64,000 bases of DNA from CBDIDH01 sp965277595 (GCA_965277595.1 CBDIDH010000002.1:806001-870000); one strand, 5' to 3'. Counted from the first letter of the stretch, positions 8,787-18,480 are shown. Numbers and translations are program-made. Notes: generated by a model from the sequence alone, not told the origin.

Positions 8787-9260
8787 ATGCCGAGGACACC
8801 TGGACGCCGCCCGATGACGTTCACCTCCTTCGAACAGATCATGCCCGACGTTGATTCGTTGATCGAGCGGAACCACACGACGATCGGTCACTGGACGCTT
8901 GCGCAAATCTGTCGGCACCTGGCCGGCGCTTTTCAGATGTCGACCCGTGAGATTCCGTTCAAGGCCCCCTGGCTGCTCCGCAAGACCCTGGCCCCGATCT
9001 TCCTCAGGCAATTACTGCGAACCGGCCAGATGCGTGAAGGACTCAAACTTCCCCCAGCCGCCCTTCCTCAGCCCGGCCTTGACGCCCGCTTCGAGGCCGA
9101 GACCCTCCGCGCGGCCATTCACGCCTACACCGCTTATACCGGCCCGATGTCCTCGCATCCCTTCTTCGACGCGATCGACCGCCCCACCTGGGACCAGATC
9201 CACCTCACCCACTCCGCCCACCACCTGAGTTTCGCCCGGCCGAATGACTCGGCGCCGTGA
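8787..9260 (+). CDS. DUF1569 (DinB-like) protein
   Basis: A 157-residue protein with the DUF1569 pattern: 'WTLAQICRHLAGAF' near residue 36, a central 'FKAPWLLRKTL' and C-terminal 'HPFFDAIDRPTWDQIHLTHSAHHLSF'. The His-rich end resembles DinB-fold metal-binding proteins. A ribosome-binding site GAGGAAA lies 8 bases before ATG 8787; an internal ATG at 8814 is the alternative. Biological role is unknown. The stop is 20 bases before the second hairpin element, whose insertion may mark the transcript end. Confidence 0.85.
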   Translation: MPRTPGRRPMTFTSFEQIMPDVDSLIERNHTTIGHWTLAQICRHLAGAFQMSTREIPFKAPWLLRKTLAPIFLRQLLRTGQMREGLKLPPAALPQPGLDARFEAETLRAAIHAYTAYTGPMSSHPFFDAIDRPTWDQIHLTHSAHHLSFARPNDSAP

Positions 9261-9280
9261 CCAATCGAGACCCGCCGTTG

Positions 9281-9497
9281 AATGTCCTAGTTCTGGGATC
9301 TAAAATCCCTCGCCTTCAGGCGGCGACCACTTCCAGTACGTCGGACTGCGCGTGGATGAACGTAGCGGACGAGGAATTTTGGTTATCATCGGAATGGGCG
9401 AACGAGTTGCTTTTTTGTCTTCTTCGGGACCCATACCAGTCGGGCTTGTAGCCGACTGTCGAACCCACCGGCTTCAAGCCGGTGGTACTTCAGTTGA
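9281..9497 (-). mobile_element. Hairpin-rich ~215-bp repeat element, copy 2 (inverted)
   Basis: Reverse-complement copy of 4199-4412 with one substitution and a 3-base insertion, 217 bases long. The three palindromes are conserved, so the structure rather than a coding frame appears maintained. Together the two copies form a long inverted repeat around 4.9 kb of normal genes. Confidence 0.65.
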
Positions 9498-9543
9498 CGC
9501 CAATCAACTGGCGAACCACCCCTCCTTGTGATCGGCATGAATT

Positions 9544-10323
9544 TCAAATCTTCCCCGTAAGTCGATACCAGGCCAGGCCGAGCCACTCGTGGGCGACCGC
9601 CATTAAATCGCTCAACGCCCCTGGGGAGGGGATCAAGGAATCAATGACGAGGTGAAATTCGGTCGCCCGATGGAGGCACGCGGCGGGGACTGCGTCGACC
9701 CCCTGCTTGTGGAAGCAACGCAGAGAGCGTTCCATGTGGACCGCCTCCGTGACGAGAACGACCCTTCCGAAACCACGAGCCTGAAGGATTTTCCGGGTTT
9801 CGACCGCGTTCTCGTACGTCGTCCGTGCATTCGGCTCCACAAGTACGTCGGAGTCCTTCACGCCGAGTCGCACAAGCAAGTCGTGCATCGAGACTGCGAC
9901 GGGAGGGATCGACGTTCCGGGGTTGAGCACCCCCCCCGTCACGATTACCGGGCAGCGCCCCCCCCGTTGATAAAGCTTGGCGGCGAGCAGGCATCGGTAG
10001 AGTGTATCAATCCCGGGCTCGGTCTCGCGCCGGGTCTTATCCGGAGGCATGATCCCGCCTGCAAGGACCACGATGGCCTCGGTGCCTGCGGGCCGGCCCT
10101 CGATGGGAGGGAAACGCCACTCCAACGTGCCTAGGAGTGGGTAGATTAATGCCGGTGTGGACGCCGCCAGCAGGCCGAGGAACGGTGTTGTCACAAGGAG
10201 CAACCGGCGCCGGCTCTCCTTCCGTTTCCACCAGAGGTTGATGATGCCCGCACCGAGCACGAAGAGCAGCAGCGGGAGCGGTTGGAGGAAGACCTTGGTG
10301 ATCGTGAAATACAAGGGTCCCAT
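9544..10323 (-). CDS. YdcF/ElyC-type DUF218 membrane protein
   Basis: A 259-residue protein with two N-terminal membrane segments (about 10-28 and 40-62) and a C-terminal DUF218 domain facing the periplasm. Domain landmarks are 'EAIVVLAGGIMPP' near residue 84, 'PVIVTGG' near 125, 'EPNARTTYENAVE' near 163 and 'RVVLVTEAVHMERS' near 186. The E. coli relatives ElyC and SanA affect envelope glycan metabolism. Homologues are often found beside exopolysaccharide loci, and this gene stands at the downstream edge of one on the same strand. Exact role is not shown by the sequence. Confidence 0.88.
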   Translation of the reverse strand: MGPLYFTITKVFLQPLPLLLFVLGAGIINLWWKRKESRRRLLLVTTPFLGLLAASTPALIYPLLGTLEWRFPPIEGRPAGTEAIVVLAGGIMPPDKTRRETEPGIDTLYRCLLAAKLYQRGGRCPVIVTGGVLNPGTSIPPVAVSMHDLLVRLGVKDSDVLVEPNARTTYENAVETRKILQARGFGRVVLVTEAVHMERSLRCFHKQGVDAVPAACLHRATEFHLVIDSLIPSPGALSDLMAVAHEWLGLAWYRLTGKI

Positions 10324-11505
10324 TGGTTGCCCGGGTCAGCCCCGGACGGCCCTCCCCGCGGCGACGATCCGGTTCCGGCCTCGCGGCCGGAGCGGTGGTT
10401 CTTCGAGCGCCCCGAGCGGCGCGGTTATCGTCTCGTGACGAAACGGGTCGACGAATTGCCGAGGCCCCTCCTCCCTTGTCGCGTCGCGCAGCGCCATTCC
10501 CGCGGCAAGCCGGAGGCCGTCGATGTGACGCGGACGTGTCGAGATGCCTGCTCCCAAGTGTACGACTTCCTCGGTGCTGTTATAGCCACCGCTGTTCATC
10601 GCGACCCGTTCCCGATTGCCGCGAAGATCGGGCCCGACAACTTGGCGGCTTACGTGGTCACCTTTCCATGGTGCAAAGCGTGACCGCAGCCGGCCTCGCC
10701 CATGCGTCGGCCGGCCTCTGGGTAGTTCAAGAATGTGGCTAATGTGTCGTTCCATTGGTCCTCCGCGCGAGCCTTGTCGTGAGTGACACCTACCTCACGA
10801 CTCGTCGTGATCCATTCCCAGCGCTACCGCTCGGTGCGCCGACTCGACTTCAACGCCGACATGACCGATCTGGCCGACCCAGGCAGCCGCTAGACACCTT
10901 GGATCGTTAGCGACGCCGTACGATTGTGACCGAGGACGGCTTGCTGGGGGGCTATGCGCCGTCGGCTGGGTTCTGTTCGGCGACCCCCGCGTCAACGTCC
11001 ATTTCGCCACGATCCAGAATCGGACCGAGGCCGTGAAAGAAAGTCGGCCGCGCGAACCTGGATCGAGCATCTCAAATGGAACTTCGACGGCTTTCGACTA
11101 AGCCCTCTCCGCCTTCTCGGGTTTCATCGCCGACGACGAGTGTTAGGCAGCCCGTTTTCTGTCCTCTCGCTTAACGACAACCGAAACTACAAGCGACTAG
11201 GCGATCGTGTCTTGAAGGGCGTCTTAACCGCCAAGGCCGTCGAAGCGTTCTTCCGTTTGAGAGTCCTCCACGAGCGGTTTCCATCACACATCGGAGGCGG
11301 GGAATTCGACCCAAGCAGATCGACTTTCAGGACGGCCGAGGGCGGTCAAGCCGTTGTTTTGGAGATTGGCGACTGCGAGGAGAGGCCGACATATCAACGC
11401 TTGTGGCATCACTTTCGCACATGAATTCACGATTCAGCTTAACACACGACAAAGCCTTGCGGAAGGCTCTCGACACGCGCCGCAGGAGAATTGCAAAGAC
11501 TCCAT
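10324..11505. other. Gene-poor stretch, probably degenerate
   Basis: About 1.2 kb in which several overlapping frames of up to 156 codons exist on both strands (for example 10336-10755 minus and 10954-11424 plus), but none shows a recognisable domain and composition is like out-of-frame coding DNA. It may be the remains of a decayed gene. I cannot support any CDS here. Confidence 0.5.
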
Positions 11506-11589
11506 GACCGATGACCGATGACCGAGGACCGATGACCGAGGACCGATGACCGATGACCGATGACCGAGGACCGAGGACCGAGGACCGAT
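11506..11589. repeat. Tandem array of 12 heptamers, GACCGAK
   Basis: Twelve uninterrupted 7-base units, each GACCGAT or GACCGAG, cover exactly 84 bases. This is the longest array of the intergenic heptamer family in the window. An inverted partial copy (GGTCCTTGGTCATT) follows at 11604-11617. It lies between the degenerate stretch and the stop of the GT4 gene at 11723, and could form part of a 3' transcript end. Confidence 0.9.
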
Positions 11590-11722
11590 AAATTCCGACT
11601 TATGGTCCTTGGTCATTGAAAAGACGGACTTTGCAATTCTCCTGACACGCCCCGTTGCGGATACGGTGGTTCCGCAGCGAGATGGGGTTCGCGCACGAAT
11701 TATTAGCCCCGGGGCTCGCTCG

Positions 11723-12805
11723 CTACCCCGCGACCTCGTACAGAACTTGTGCAAGCTTGTCGGCTTGGTCGGGCAAGGTGTAGTACCGCAACGAGTGTTG
11801 GCGGCCCGCTTCCCCCATGCGATTGCGCAGATCCACGTTGGTCAAGAGCAAGCAAAGCGCATCGTACCAGTCATCGACCGACGACGCCTCGAGGTGGGTA
11901 ACGCCGGGTTCACCGATTTCCGCGAGGACCCCCACCGGTGTGGCGACGTAAGGGGTGCCGACTGCCAGATACTGCACGGCCTTGAATCCCGACTTACCGA
12001 TCGACCACGGGTCGGGGGTGATTGGATAGAGACCGATGTCGAACGACTGGAAATCGCTTATCTCACGTTCGAGGCACCACGCCAGGTTTTCGAGATCGAC
12101 ACCCGGGAGGCTGATCTTCTCGCGGCCCGCACCGACGATCTTCAAGCGAAAGTGGTGGGTACGCCCGAGCCGCTCCAATGCTGGGTAAATCGCCTCCAGG
12201 TACGGGTAGGTCGAATGGGTCCCGATCCAGCCGATGACTGGCGGGCCCGAACGGACCGGGGCGATTGCCGGTCGAAAAAGATCCGTATCGACGACGGTCG
12301 GGATGAGGACGGCGCGTGTTCCCCGACGCTCCACATGTTCGGCGATTGAGTGGCTGCCGCACGTGACGACCCGCGACCAACGGATCAGATCATCGGTCTT
12401 GCCGAAGCACTTCAAGGCAGCAGCCAGCCGGCCATAGGTCGGACTTTCGTAGCGAAGGTAGGTGGCGTCGTCGAGGTCGAGGACCATCGGTCGGCTGAGG
12501 AGTCTGCTGAGGAGGTACTCCACGACGGGGGGTCCTAGAAGCATCGCCTCGCGCTGGACGAGCAAGGCGTCATAGCGTCGTCCCGCGACGATGTCTCGGC
12601 AGCGCCTCAGGATCGAGCGGCTTAGTCCTACGGCGTTCTTGAATGCGGCGTCTCGACTATAGAGGGCCGCGAACAGGGGGCCGTCGAGGAACGGGCGGAT
12701 GTCCAGCTCGATCCCGCGTTCAGCCAAGGGGCCGACGAACTGGATGAGCCGGAACCTGGTAGCAGCCGCCTCGATCGGGTAGGTGGCGAGGGTGAGGACT
12801 TTCAT
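11723..12805 (-). CDS. GT4-type glycosyltransferase
   Basis: A 360-residue GT-B fold glycosyltransferase. ATG 12803-12805 ('MKVLTLATYPIEAAATRFR') is the expected start with beta-strand 1; the frame extends 9 codons upstream. The C-terminal half has the nucleotide-sugar binding pattern of GT4: 'VIGWIGTHSTYPYLEAI' near residue 192 and 'FDIGLYPITPDPWSIGKSGFK', then 'QYLAVGTPYVATPVG', the EX7E-like region without a clear second Glu. 'LDLDDATYLRYESP' is typical of a subgroup found in capsule loci. It is the last gene of the polysaccharide locus before the heptamer array. Confidence 0.88.
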   Translation of the reverse strand: MKVLTLATYPIEAAATRFRLIQFVGPLAERGIELDIRPFLDGPLFAALYSRDAAFKNAVGLSRSILRRCRDIVAGRRYDALLVQREAMLLGPPVVEYLLSRLLSRPMVLDLDDATYLRYESPTYGRLAAALKCFGKTDDLIRWSRVVTCGSHSIAEHVERRGTRAVLIPTVVDTDLFRPAIAPVRSGPPVIGWIGTHSTYPYLEAIYPALERLGRTHHFRLKIVGAGREKISLPGVDLENLAWCLEREISDFQSFDIGLYPITPDPWSIGKSGFKAVQYLAVGTPYVATPVGVLAEIGEPGVTHLEASSVDDWYDALCLLLTNVDLRNRMGEAGRQHSLRYYTLPDQADKLAQVLYEVAG

Positions 12806-13032
12806 TGGTTTTCCAGGCCCCGGGAAATCCACCAGTCCTCAGCATGCGCGGAACGCCTCGAACGATCGGGGAAACCTCGCCGTGGGGCAGGCAGGGAAAT
12901 TTGCGATCGGACCTTGCTAGGGCGTGTTCATCCCCCTTCCTCAGAACGCCCCGGCAACCAGGGCGGCGGAGGAAGTCCAGGTATCGTGGCAGGGTAGCGG
13001 CGATCGTGTCGCGGCTCTAAGTGTTGGCTCCG

Positions 13033-14940
13033 TTAATCGAGGAACTCGCGGTACCAGAGTTCAAGCCAGAGAAGGGCCCAGAGGCGGTAGGAGTGGTCCT
13101 GAGACCCCACGCCGTGCTCGTGGACCAAGGCGCGTACCGCATCGGGGCGGAAGTGGCCCCGCGCGAGTGCCCGAGGCGACAGAAGGACATCGTCGACCCA
13201 GGGTCGAAGCTCGCCACGCATCCAGTCGCCCACGGGGAGTCCGAAACCCATCTTGCGGCGGTCGAGGTTCGCCGCGGGTAGAAGCTTCCGGGCGACCTGG
13301 CGGAGCAAGAACTTGGTCGTCGTTCCGCGCAATTTCATTCGCGTGGGGAGTCGCGAGGCGAACTCCATGACCCGGTGGTCAAGAATCGGAGAGCGGGCCT
13401 CGAGCGAGCACGCCATCGTCGCGATGTCCATCTTCACCAGGAGGTCGTTGGGCAGGTACGAAGCGACGTCGGTCGCGAGGACCGCGTCGAGACGGTCGAG
13501 GCCATCGCGACGCGCGGAGTCATAGAGACCGACGAGCCAGTCGCCGGGCTCACGGCTGGCGAGCGCCTGACGGAAGGCCGGCGTGTACAGGTCGCCCTTC
13601 TGCCCCGGCGTAAAATAACTGACCCACCGAAGGTAGCGCCGAGCCGAGGGCTGGGCCGCGGCTTCGAGGAACCGCTTCGCCTGCCTCAGCCGGTGTCGCC
13701 TCGGGAGCGAATTAGGAATCAGCGCCGCGAGGGGCTCGATGACACCGGCGCGGAGCGGGAGGGGAAGCTTGCAGTAAGCGTCGGCCAACCCGTCGGCGTA
13801 GTACCGCTCGTAACCGGCGAAAGACTCATCTCCGCCGTCGCCGTTGAGGGCCACGGTCACGTGCTCGCGAGTCAGCCGGGAAACATAATAGCTGGGAATC
13901 GACGACGAGTCGGCGAAGGGTTCGCCGTAATGACGGACAAGGGTCGGCAGAACGTCTAAAGCGTTCGGCCGGACGACGAGTTCGTGGTGCTCCGTGCCGT
14001 ACTGGTCAGCCACCAGGCGGGCGTAGGGTAGCTCGTCGAAGTCTTTCTCATGAAAGCCGATGGAGAATGTCTTCACCGGGCGGTCTGAGAGTCGGCTCAT
14101 CAACGCAACGACCAGACTCGAGTCGATCCCCCCGCTGAGCAACGCCCCCAGCGGCACGTCGGCGATCATCCGGATCCGGACTGCCTCGGTTAGTTCGGCG
14201 AGCAGCCGCTCGGCCGCCTCCTCCTCGTCGATGTCGAGCTTGGGCAGGTAGTCGAGCGACCAGTAGCGTGACACCTTCTGGTCCCGAATTCCGTCGCCGT
14301 CGTTGTTCAGATCGAGTGTGAGGGAGTGCGCCGGCGGCAACTTGTAGAGACAGCGGAAAGCCGTCCTTGGCGCGGGGATATAGCCGAAGGTCAGGTAAGC
14401 GTCAAGCGCGTCAAGGTCGACCTCTCGTGACACGCCGGGATGCGCCAACAGCGCGTGCAACTCGGACGCGAAGATGAACTGGCCCGAGGCCTCCGTGTAG
14501 TAAAGTGGCTTCTTCCCGACGCGGTCGCGCGCCAGAAAAAGCCGACGTCGGCGTTCGTCCCACAGTCCGAACGCGAACATCCCCCGCAAATAGGAGGGAC
14601 ACCCCTCACCGTACTGCTCATAGGCGTGCAGGATCACCTCGGTATCGCTCGTAGTGGCGAACCGGTGTCCTCGGTGTTCCAGTTCGGGACGCAACTCCCG
14701 GAAGTTGTAGATCTCGCCGTTGAAGGTGACCCAGACCGACCCGTCCTCGTTCGGCATCGGCTGGGCCCCGCCGGCGAGGTCGATGATCGCGAGCCGCCTG
14801 TGACTCAGGCCGACGGCGCCCGAGAGGCGGAACCCCTCCGCGTCCGGACCCCGGTGAACGAGCCGCGAGTTGACTCGGGAGAGCAGGCCGGGGTCGACCG
14901 CTCGTCCCCTCAAGTCGACGATCCCGGCTATCCCACACAT
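13033..14940 (-). CDS. asnB: Asparagine synthase (glutamine-hydrolysing) family amidotransferase
   Basis: A 635-residue two-domain enzyme. The N-terminal Ntn glutaminase begins 'MCGIAGIVDL', with Cys2 as nucleophile exposed after Met removal, and has 'SHRRLAIIDL', 'FNGEIYNFREL' and 'TTSDTEVILHAYEQYGE'. The C-terminal synthetase carries the ATP-pyrophosphatase loop 'GALLSGGIDSSLVVA' near residue 262 and 'LNGDGGDESFAGYERY'. AsnB-like genes in exopolysaccharide loci are thought to amidate sugar acids or amino-sugar substituents rather than serve bulk Asn synthesis; that role is inference from context. The start overlaps the end of the acyltransferase gene by 13 bases. Confidence 0.93.
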   Translation of the reverse strand: MCGIAGIVDLRGRAVDPGLLSRVNSRLVHRGPDAEGFRLSGAVGLSHRRLAIIDLAGGAQPMPNEDGSVWVTFNGEIYNFRELRPELEHRGHRFATTSDTEVILHAYEQYGEGCPSYLRGMFAFGLWDERRRRLFLARDRVGKKPLYYTEASGQFIFASELHALLAHPGVSREVDLDALDAYLTFGYIPAPRTAFRCLYKLPPAHSLTLDLNNDGDGIRDQKVSRYWSLDYLPKLDIDEEEAAERLLAELTEAVRIRMIADVPLGALLSGGIDSSLVVALMSRLSDRPVKTFSIGFHEKDFDELPYARLVADQYGTEHHELVVRPNALDVLPTLVRHYGEPFADSSSIPSYYVSRLTREHVTVALNGDGGDESFAGYERYYADGLADAYCKLPLPLRAGVIEPLAALIPNSLPRRHRLRQAKRFLEAAAQPSARRYLRWVSYFTPGQKGDLYTPAFRQALASREPGDWLVGLYDSARRDGLDRLDAVLATDVASYLPNDLLVKMDIATMACSLEARSPILDHRVMEFASRLPTRMKLRGTTTKFLLRQVARKLLPAANLDRRKMGFGLPVGDWMRGELRPWVDDVLLSPRALARGHFRPDAVRALVHEHGVGSQDHSYRLWALLWLELWYREFLD

Positions 14941-15770
14941 TGCCGATTTTCCCCCTCGGTGCAGGGGCGAATGCCCGGTTCGGTCGGACTCTCCCTTCGG
15001 AGTGCTTTCGTTCCAAGTGCCTTCAGGTCGTCCGGGAGCGATGCGGCGACGACCTGATCAGGAATATCCCCGCGGGTTTTATGAACGACGAGGGCCAGGT
15101 CGCCCTCGTTCAGTTCACGGATGACCGTCGCCGGATTCCCACCAATCAGGGTGCGAGATCGGGCGTACTGCCCGGTCAACACCGAGCCCAGTGCGACGAT
15201 GTTGAACGACCCGACCTCGACCCCCGGGGCGAGGCGGACCTCCGATCCAAAGTATGTGTGAGCCCCGACGACGATACCCCTGCCGCGGCGGCGGTTGTGT
15301 GTCCAGAACGAGGAGTTGCGGCCTCCGACGATCACGTGATCATCGATGGCGATGCCCGCACTGAAATCGATCCAGTGACTCGCCGTGATCACCGTGCCGG
15401 TCCCGATCGTGAGGGACGCCTCCACAGGGTCGGAGAAGTCCCTCTCAATGATCGAATTCAGCGTGTTCCTCCTCATGATCGTGCAAAATTCGCCGATCCG
15501 AATCCGCAAGCCCCCACGGAATACGTTCAAAAATCCAATCCGGGTTTTGTTGCCGATCTCCAGGTCGCCAATCTCAATAAATATGTTCCCATGGCCGACC
15601 CTCACCCCGTCGCCGATCCGGCACCGTTGCACCCTAACGAAGGGCGAAAGGCCGATTCGAACACCGCGGCCGATCTGGAAACCGTAGAGAGACCTGTAGA
15701 TGACGATCTTCAGCGGGGAGGGGAGTAAGGCGACGGCCACCCCCCAAAGGACCGTCGTCAGGCCTGTCAT
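14928..15770 (-). CDS. Hexapeptide-repeat (left-handed beta-helix) acyltransferase
   Basis: A 280-residue protein. ATG 15768-15770 forms an ATGA overlap with the stop of the upstream polymerase gene, so I prefer it to the in-frame ATG at 15821. A hydrophobic N-terminal stretch (residues 1-25) precedes repeated hexapeptide turns: 'IGRGVRIG', 'IGDGVRVG', 'IGNKTRIG', 'IGTGTVIT', 'IDDHVIVGG', ending with 'GGNPATVIRE', the classic coenzyme-A acyltransferase tail. It probably acetylates a sugar of the exported glycan; the acceptor is unknown. Membrane tether is suggested by the first segment. Confidence 0.88.
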   Translation of the reverse strand: MTGLTTVLWGVAVALLPSPLKIVIYRSLYGFQIGRGVRIGLSPFVRVQRCRIGDGVRVGHGNIFIEIGDLEIGNKTRIGFLNVFRGGLRIRIGEFCTIMRRNTLNSIIERDFSDPVEASLTIGTGTVITASHWIDFSAGIAIDDHVIVGGRNSSFWTHNRRRGRGIVVGAHTYFGSEVRLAPGVEVGSFNIVALGSVLTGQYARSRTLIGGNPATVIRELNEGDLALVVHKTRGDIPDQVVAASLPDDLKALGTKALRRESPTEPGIRPCTEGENRQCVG

Positions 15771-17116
15771 CGAGCCGACTCCGACCCCGAACGCCCTTCG
15801 GCGGGTGGCACCCCGGGCCATTGGGGATATGGTACCCAGCCCGACCGCGATAGCCGCCGCAGCCGGCGGAGTTCAAGGCCCTGGCAGCCCATGGGGATCA
15901 GATATGGGAGCAACTGCGCCCGCTGGCGATAGATGATCCCGACGTTGCCGCACATGAGGCTGTAGATGAACCCCATGCTGAGCAGGAACAAGAGCACCGG
16001 GAAAAAGTCCCAGAGCCTAAACCGCACCGAGTGAACCAGCCCCTTCAAGACCTGAGGGAACAAGAACCACCAGACAATCATCTCCGGAGTCGTCAGGAGC
16101 GAACGCAGACTCCCCCTGGCCAGTTGCCACGGGAACGGGGCGAGGAGGAGGCAGAGGCCGCCCACGCTTAGCTGCATGACGAAGCCGTGGGAAGTGCCTA
16201 GTTCGTAATCCAGGTTGAGCCCGGAACCCGAGCCATCCCCCGTGGAGACCGCGGTCCTGAAGCTCTCGGCGTACTCGAGGTTCGCGTGACTCTCGATAAA
16301 CTCAAAGTGGCTCGTCAGGTTGCCCGCGAGCAGGTACAGCGGAATCAGGAACGCGGCGGCGATGGCCGCGGCCGAGGCGGCCGAGAACGGCTTGCGTCCC
16401 AGGTTCGGGACGACCATGCTCACGAGAATCACGCCCCCCAGGATGTAGGCGATGTAAAACCTGAGCGTCAGGAGGGCGCCCAGGCACGCGGCGCAACTCG
16501 TTATGTTGCGGATTGATTGTTTGTATGTGCGGAGTTGCAGGCAGTTATAAACAGCCAGCGTCTCGAGGAGAATGACTAATGGCTCCTTCACCGGGATCGA
16601 AGACCATAGGATCATCGACGGGAAGAAGCAAACCCACCAGCCCGAGCGTGTGGCGACATCGTCAGAGTACAGGAGCCGCGTGGTGCGGATAACAACCACC
16701 GAGGTCATCGCTCCGAAAAAGGCGCTGAGTGCGACCGCCGAGACCTGACCCGAGAGCCGGGTCACGTAATAGTATACGCCTACGAAGACCCCGTAGCCGC
16801 CGTTAATCCCCTTGAACAGGCTCTCAAACACCGCGCCTGGGAGTTCCACCGGGCTGGCCAGATCGCGGTCCCAGTATTCCATCAAGAGCTTTCCAACGTG
16901 CGAGCCCCCGTCGTCTCCGAGCCCGATCACCGTTGCATTCAGGCCGGTCGTGTAAAGCAAGCAGCCGATGATAAATCTTATACAATAAGATAAAATGAAA
17001 ATTCTAACTTGTAAATTGCTATCCCTGGGCCGCTTGGTGGCGAGGGTCGACACAACCCCCACCACGAGCAGGAAGACGGCCGTCGCGATCCCACTCAGAA
17101 AGTCTTCGATTTCCAT
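15767..17116 (-). CDS. Wzy-like polysaccharide polymerase or related membrane protein
   Basis: A 449-residue polytopic protein beginning 'MEIEDFLSGIATAVFLLVVGVV' at ATG 17114-17116. I count about ten hydrophobic segments, with a large extracytoplasmic region around residues 230-300. No sharp motif exists for O-antigen polymerases; the call rests on length, topology and position among glycosyltransferases. 'DDGGSHVGKLLMEYWDRD' after the second segment and 'FFPSMILWSSIPVKEP' are features seen in EpsG/Wzy-like proteins. It could instead be a GT-C enzyme. It is translationally coupled to the acyltransferase downstream. Confidence 0.65.
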   Translation of the reverse strand: MEIEDFLSGIATAVFLLVVGVVSTLATKRPRDSNLQVRIFILSYCIRFIIGCLLYTTGLNATVIGLGDDGGSHVGKLLMEYWDRDLASPVELPGAVFESLFKGINGGYGVFVGVYYYVTRLSGQVSAVALSAFFGAMTSVVVIRTTRLLYSDDVATRSGWWVCFFPSMILWSSIPVKEPLVILLETLAVYNCLQLRTYKQSIRNITSCAACLGALLTLRFYIAYILGGVILVSMVVPNLGRKPFSAASAAAIAAAFLIPLYLLAGNLTSHFEFIESHANLEYAESFRTAVSTGDGSGSGLNLDYELGTSHGFVMQLSVGGLCLLLAPFPWQLARGSLRSLLTTPEMIVWWFLFPQVLKGLVHSVRFRLWDFFPVLLFLLSMGFIYSLMCGNVGIIYRQRAQLLPYLIPMGCQGLELRRLRRLSRSGWVPYPQWPGVPPAEGRSGSESAR

Positions 17117-17244
17117 GGCCGGTGAATGTCTTAGGGGTTTCCTTGCCGGTCGCTTCCCCGCGACCGATGGGCCTGCACGATGCGACCCTTCGACCTCGTC
17201 CGTCGCTCGATGAAGGCCCTCTGGAGGAGGGAAATTAAACGCGA

Positions 17245-18480
17245 TTACGATCGGCCTGGAACGGTCAGCCGCTCGTATATCTGTCGATAACGGGGCCAAC
17301 CGACGGTCTCCAGGTCAAAAGACTTCAGGGCGACCGCCCGACAGCGTTGGCGGAGGCTCGGGTCTTCGAGCAACGCGCGCAGCTCGCGCGCCGCCGCCTC
17401 ATAGCCGTCACGGGAGGTTTCGGTGAGGAGGACCCCCACGATCCCTTCGTCGGCCCCATCGCTGCCGCCTGGCCGACCACGTCGCAGGACCGAGTCGGTG
17501 TCCCCGATCCCGGCCGAGGCCACGACGGGAAGTCCGGCGGCGAGGTACTCGGCGATCTTGGTTGGTGAACAGGCTGGCCCCGAAAGCCTGCGCCTGTAGA
17601 AGCACAGGCCCGCGTCCGCCATCGAAAGCTCGTGTCCAAGACCGTCGGGGGAGACTCGGCCGATCGAAATGTGCTCCTCAAGTTCCCGCGGAGTGAGTAG
17701 TCGCCGCAAGCCCGCGGGATTACTTTGCGTCAAGACACGCCATCGGACGTTGCCTAGGGCCTGGCCAGCGGCCCTGAAGAAATCCAGCATTTCTTGGGTC
17801 GGGTACCAGCCGCCCAGTTTGCCCGCGTAGATGAAGCGAACCTCATCCCCGGAACGGGGGCTATTCCCATTGTCGAGGGATAGGGAAGCCGTACGAACGC
17901 AACATGGAATGACCTCGAATGGTTTCCCCGCAAGCTCACGTGAATACCATCGGAAGAAGAGGTCTTTGGCCGAGTACGTGAGGACCACCACGCCGTCGGC
18001 CGCCAGCACGAGTGACCTTTCAACCCTCTTGGTCATCTGGAACAACCATCCGCCCTCGGGCCAGGCACCCGCGTCGGCATACTCCTCCGCAATCAAGCCG
18101 CGGACATCAAAGAGGAATTTCACTCCGGTCAGGCGTTTGAGCCAGAGCCCCATGAGACCGGGAACATGCGCCCGGGCGTGGACCAATCGAATTCGGTGAT
18201 GGCGAATCAACCACAGCCCGGTGATGATTCCGACCACGACATCCCAGGCCGTGGCGGGAACGCTCGGCCACTTGTGGTAACGACGACTGTACCAGATGAT
18301 CCCTTGATCGGACAATCGCTCACGCAGGGCTCGCGCCTCGGGGGCGGACAGTTGCGGCGGCTCGAATGTGAGTAGAACCACTCCGAAGCCTCCACGCGCC
18401 AGGCCCTCAAGGTAAGCGACGACCTGAGTCTCGGTGAGCGGTTCCAACAGGCTCTGATAACAGAGATACAGTGTGTTCAT
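17245..18480 (-). CDS. GT4-type glycosyltransferase
   Basis: A 411-residue GT-B glycosyltransferase. The N-terminal acceptor domain has 'VHARAHVPGLMGLWLKRLTG' near residue 100 and 'FLFDVRGLIAEEYADAG', and the C-terminal donor domain has 'VRFIYAGKLGGWYP' and 'SPTKIAEYLAAGLPVVASAGIGD', with Lys-Ile-x-Glu as the donor-binding acidic site. The start codon overlaps the stop of the upstream GT2 gene as ATGA (18477-18480), indicating coupled translation. Donor and acceptor are not predictable. Confidence 0.9.
   Translation of the reverse strand: MNTLYLCYQSLLEPLTETQVVAYLEGLARGGFGVVLLTFEPPQLSAPEARALRERLSDQGIIWYSRRYHKWPSVPATAWDVVVGIITGLWLIRHHRIRLVHARAHVPGLMGLWLKRLTGVKFLFDVRGLIAEEYADAGAWPEGGWLFQMTKRVERSLVLAADGVVVLTYSAKDLFFRWYSRELAGKPFEVIPCCVRTASLSLDNGNSPRSGDEVRFIYAGKLGGWYPTQEMLDFFRAAGQALGNVRWRVLTQSNPAGLRRLLTPRELEEHISIGRVSPDGLGHELSMADAGLCFYRRRLSGPACSPTKIAEYLAAGLPVVASAGIGDTDSVLRRGRPGGSDGADEGIVGVLLTETSRDGYEAAARELRALLEDPSLRQRCRAVALKSFDLETVGWPRYRQIYERLTVPGRS

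Noticed and set aside
9257..9586. Short frames across the second hairpin element
   Set aside because: The element is conserved as structure; the corresponding frames in the other copy differ in start, end and phase.
10954..11424. A 156-codon plus-strand frame in the gene-poor stretch
   Set aside because: No recognisable motif, very Arg-rich start, and no credible ribosome-binding site.
11506..11589. CRISPR array
   Set aside because: Units are 7 bases in perfect tandem with no spacers.
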